IMG/VR virus record: IMGVR_UViG_3300020053_000862 | Span: 1-22,219 of that record | Direction: 5' to 3' (one strand) | Length of the DNA stretch: 22,219 nucleotides | Source: a virus | Shown: positions 20,901 through 22,219 of the stretch, one piece after another | Position numbering within the stretch: position 1 is the first letter of the stretch | Layout of the letters: every line of letters begins with the position of its first letter | Position numbers and translations under genes: made by a program | The notes under the pieces: generated by a model | The model's database searches: none | Seen by the model: the letters and a program-made list of their open reading frames with translations, nothing else | Told to the model about the DNA's origin: nothing

Positions 20901-22219
20901 AATGAAAAAATCGATGCTATCACATTGAGTGATAATATGACACAATCCGGTATAGTGTTCAACGATGGCTCAGTTAATTTTGCTCAACCGGCATTGGGCA
21001 CAGCAGTATATCTTTATGATTTAGAATACATACCTTATAACAATTCAGAAATAGAGATTGATCACGGTGGTGCAATTGGTGTTGTGAGATACGAAGTAAC
21101 CAATGTTGAAACTACTGTGGCGCCTAGTCAACCTGCCACCAGAGATGGTACAGTTTATAAAATTAACCTTGGAACTGCTGGATCAGACAACACATCTACC
21201 ACTGGATTGAAAGATGCTTTAGTAGATGGACAAATTGTCACAATCAGAGCATCTAGATCATTCAAATTTGAAGATTTAGAAGATGTTTCACCAACCAGAC
21301 CATCCACAGCGATTGTGTTTGATGAATACACTGATGCTGTTTACAGAAGTATTTCATTCCAAACAAATGATCCAGTAGGAACACCACTTGCTAATGATGA
21401 ATCAATCATTGGAATGGATTCTCCTTTTGACACTGTCAAAATGAACGTGAACATGACTGAAGTGGTCAACAACACCTACGCAGGTGCTGGTACCACAATG
21501 GGTAACACACCAGGCGATGTGGTGATTGCTATTGATCAATTAACTCAACAATCAGACATCAACAGATTAAATGCTGGAGATATGATATTTGGTTGGGACG
21601 GAAAAGTTCACAGAATTACTTCATACACAGATAGAAGCACGTATGCCACAATCACAATTCAAGATGTGAATGATGTTAATGCTACTCCTATTGGAGCAGG
21701 ATTACAAAGTTCAATGTACAGATTGAATCAGTCCATAAGCCTAAGAGCAAACCTTGCCTCAGGTGAAACAGGAACTTTAACAGTATCAATTTCAACTTGT
21801 AGAGCCACAGGTCACGATTTCTTAGACATAGGTACAGGTGGATTTAACACTACTAACTATCCAAATGTGATTTACGGAGATCCTCAAGCGCCAGTTCAAG
21901 CACAGGAAGTGGATGAACGAGGCAAAGGACGTGTGTTCTATGTGAGCACTGACCAAGACGGTTTCTTCCGTGTGGGTAAATTCTTCACAGTTGACCAAGG
22001 TACAGGTTCAGTTACATTCTCGGCTTCAATTGCATTGAGCAACTTGGATGGTATTGGATTTAAACGTGGTGTTGTGGTTGCAGAATTTTCAAGTGACACA
22101 GCAATGACTGACAACTCTTCTGACACTGTGCCTACAGAATCAGCAGTGCGTGGATATGTCAACAGAAGATTACATTGGGATCACAACAATCAATTGGTTA
22201 CAAATCCAATTGGTGCAGG
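17973..22219 (+). CDS. Giant tail-fibre/structural protein, 3'-truncated by window edge
   Basis: The frame is open from ATG 17973 (AGGAT just upstream; overlaps the Fe-S carrier stop) to the last base, giving over 1,415 residues. The N-terminus IEGNDGTGDSIRDAFNKTNENFTELY is a motif of marine phage fibre/baseplate proteins that attaches them to the virion. Fibre modules follow: INKGYADRRYLRSSG, DSMTGPLYL...AASKYYVD, then NLFVSQDGDDTMQG, a beta-helix-type start. CERDLGLIQDAVVLDVLGG...AAKRYY near residue 450 recurs in marine myovirus structural proteins. Later stretches (SGIYEEHLPIKLPANTSIKGDE) resemble pectate-lyase-like solenoid turns. The protein is rich in Thr, Asn, Ser and Gly with few cysteines. 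TESAVRGYVNRRLHWD near the edge starts another module. It probably contacts the host surface. Confidence 0.9.
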   Translation, partial: MAKQFINIGIEGNDGTGDSIRDAFNKTNENFTELYAVFGQGGQIGFTSLSDTPNQLGANKIPVSNSAGTALEMKGIAGAGLSVDYTDANNIILTVDSISVDSDISPDLGGPLNANNFAIGNVGLTQTAVNDFNSTHGTNITLDDLVINKGYADRRYLRSSGVGGVAGEVRIRPEPINASEYTKTITAYVSGNLNIPAHGFTTTSNGLPFVYNSTGTDASNVVSGTNYYIRYVDANTISLHSSSAEATNDNDATRIKIIVSGGTGAQTITDGAYDSTLSGNYLSTEAIQRTSAVRRQGDSMTGPLYLSDHPGDLAGTGTPNGPTDLQAASKYYVDTTSYASTTNLFVSQDGDDTMQGVPADKYGRSLAYAYKTISAAARRAEQIIATAPFGVGPYTQIITYNGGNFNSTVQSAQITSSTGQTQLKFLMDANRQFIIKETVAYVNATYPNFSYNIATCERDLGLIQDAVVLDVLGGLTANSQSIQAAKRYYSSNSGLKAIKQQLTETLGAIQFAQSLIVNNILTNTAPGTLYQQAVSQTIDITKIVPQSGKDSANAKFELIKGIIQNYDYVTTLVDGSTYTITISNGNTGFVDQNQPNNKDLVPGKLIRGKTSGAVGEIVSVTAGASVDTVQMFLKEPREFTVGEEMEFGNKVKDAQITIRVESGIYEEHLPIKLPANTSIKGDEFRRTIIRPLDAVSQSPWANIYFYRDTTFDGLVLGTQAFAYHYAEDPSKPINTSVPQGDPAYNPAINNKEMDVFLMNDASVVRNITFQAHGGFAEVLDPDGQVLTKSPYTQTASSFSQSVNAKSFRGGMYVDGYAGNVEMRVVGLNSAFSLEVASLPGTGLFLRKPQMPAPFYIDGARYQVAAITNYDQSAGTATLLLASNSNSGNGWDGTYPTPYNIIVQTAGNRSLLANDFVQINDLAYGLVATNGGLSEQVSTFTYYCHIAMYANAGGQIRALNCSSAHGDFGLVAEGSNPNEKIDAITLSDNMTQSGIVFNDGSVNFAQPALGTAVYLYDLEYIPYNNSEIEIDHGGAIGVVRYEVTNVETTVAPSQPATRDGTVYKINLGTAGSDNTSTTGLKDALVDGQIVTIRASRSFKFEDLEDVSPTRPSTAIVFDEYTDAVYRSISFQTNDPVGTPLANDESIIGMDSPFDTVKMNVNMTEVVNNTYAGAGTTMGNTPGDVVIAIDQLTQQSDINRLNAGDMIFGWDGKVHRITSYTDRSTYATITIQDVNDVNATPIGAGLQSSMYRLNQSISLRANLASGETGTLTVSISTCRATGHDFLDIGTGGFNTTNYPNVIYGDPQAPVQAQEVDERGKGRVFYVSTDQDGFFRVGKFFTVDQGTGSVTFSASIALSNLDGIGFKRGVVVAEFSSDTAMTDNSSDTVPTESAVRGYVNRRLHWDHNNQLVTNPIGA

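Noticed and set aside
21938-22162. Minus-strand ORF inside the fibre gene
   Set aside because: Antisense shadow of a well-supported coding frame.
1-22219. CRISPR array, insertion sequence or integrase
   Set aside because: No regularly spaced repeats, no transposase or recombinase motif, and no flanking duplications were seen.

Overview
The window looks like part of the genome of a lytic, T4-like (contractile-tailed) marine bacteriophage, most likely one infecting SAR11/Pelagibacter or a similar host. The evidence is the A+T-rich composition, very tight packing with stop/start overlaps (TAATG, ATGA), a T4-type ATP-dependent DNA ligase, several small conserved phage proteins, two tail-fibre-type proteins (one over 1,400 residues) and marine-phage accessory genes: queD-like, uvdE, an A-type Fe-S carrier, 2OG-Fe(II) oxygenases and glycosyltransferases. 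There are no photosynthesis genes, so a non-cyanobacterial host is favoured but not proven. Host assignment is inference.

Layout. (1) 1-1540: the 3' part of an ALDH7 (antiquitin-type) aldehyde dehydrogenase, then an aspartyl-hydroxylase-like oxygenase. (2) 1541-3000: a small winged-helix-like protein and a cold-shock protein, each followed by a near-identical terminator; then a 410-base non-coding stretch (2311-2720) with a candidate structured RNA, a tRNA-Arg(CCG) and a perfect 10-bp inverted repeat over the -35 box of a consensus promoter; then a DUF2061-like membrane protein. (3) 3000-10520: early-type genes behind strong sigma70-like promoters: a ParB-like/HNH pair, two hypotheticals, an AAA+ ATPase, a 42-residue membrane peptide overlapping DNA ligase, two acidic hypotheticals, a TIGR02466-like oxygenase and a small basic protein. 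(4) 10550-13010: a charged protein, a tail-fibre-like protein behind a T4-late-like motif, a two-helix membrane protein and a convergent minus-strand gene. (5) 13025-16521: Rossmann-like glycan protein, queD-like, glycosyltransferase, a second TIGR02466-like oxygenase and UV damage endonuclease. (6) 16536-22219: a Mn-type superoxide dismutase-like protein with all metal ligands, a 57-residue membrane protein, a convergent zinc-ribbon protein, an A-type Fe-S carrier and a giant fibre/structural protein running off the right edge.

Two promoter classes are visible. Sigma70-like TTGAC(T/A)-17/18-TATAAT promoters precede the nucleic-acid and metabolic genes. T4-late-like octamers (GATAAATA, CATAAATA, TGTAAATA) precede tail-fibre, SOD-like, zinc-ribbon and Fe-S carrier genes. 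In many cases the -10 element ends only 5-9 bases before the ATG, which implies leaderless or nearly leaderless transcripts; other transcripts have structured leaders with Shine-Dalgarno sites.

The best candidates for something not previously described are: the SOD-like protein in the late/virion region, the ALDH7 gene, the queD leader (tandem promoters, 19-codon uORF, possible preQ1-I-like pseudoknot), the inverted-repeat operator at 2674-2697, and the systematic leaderless architecture.
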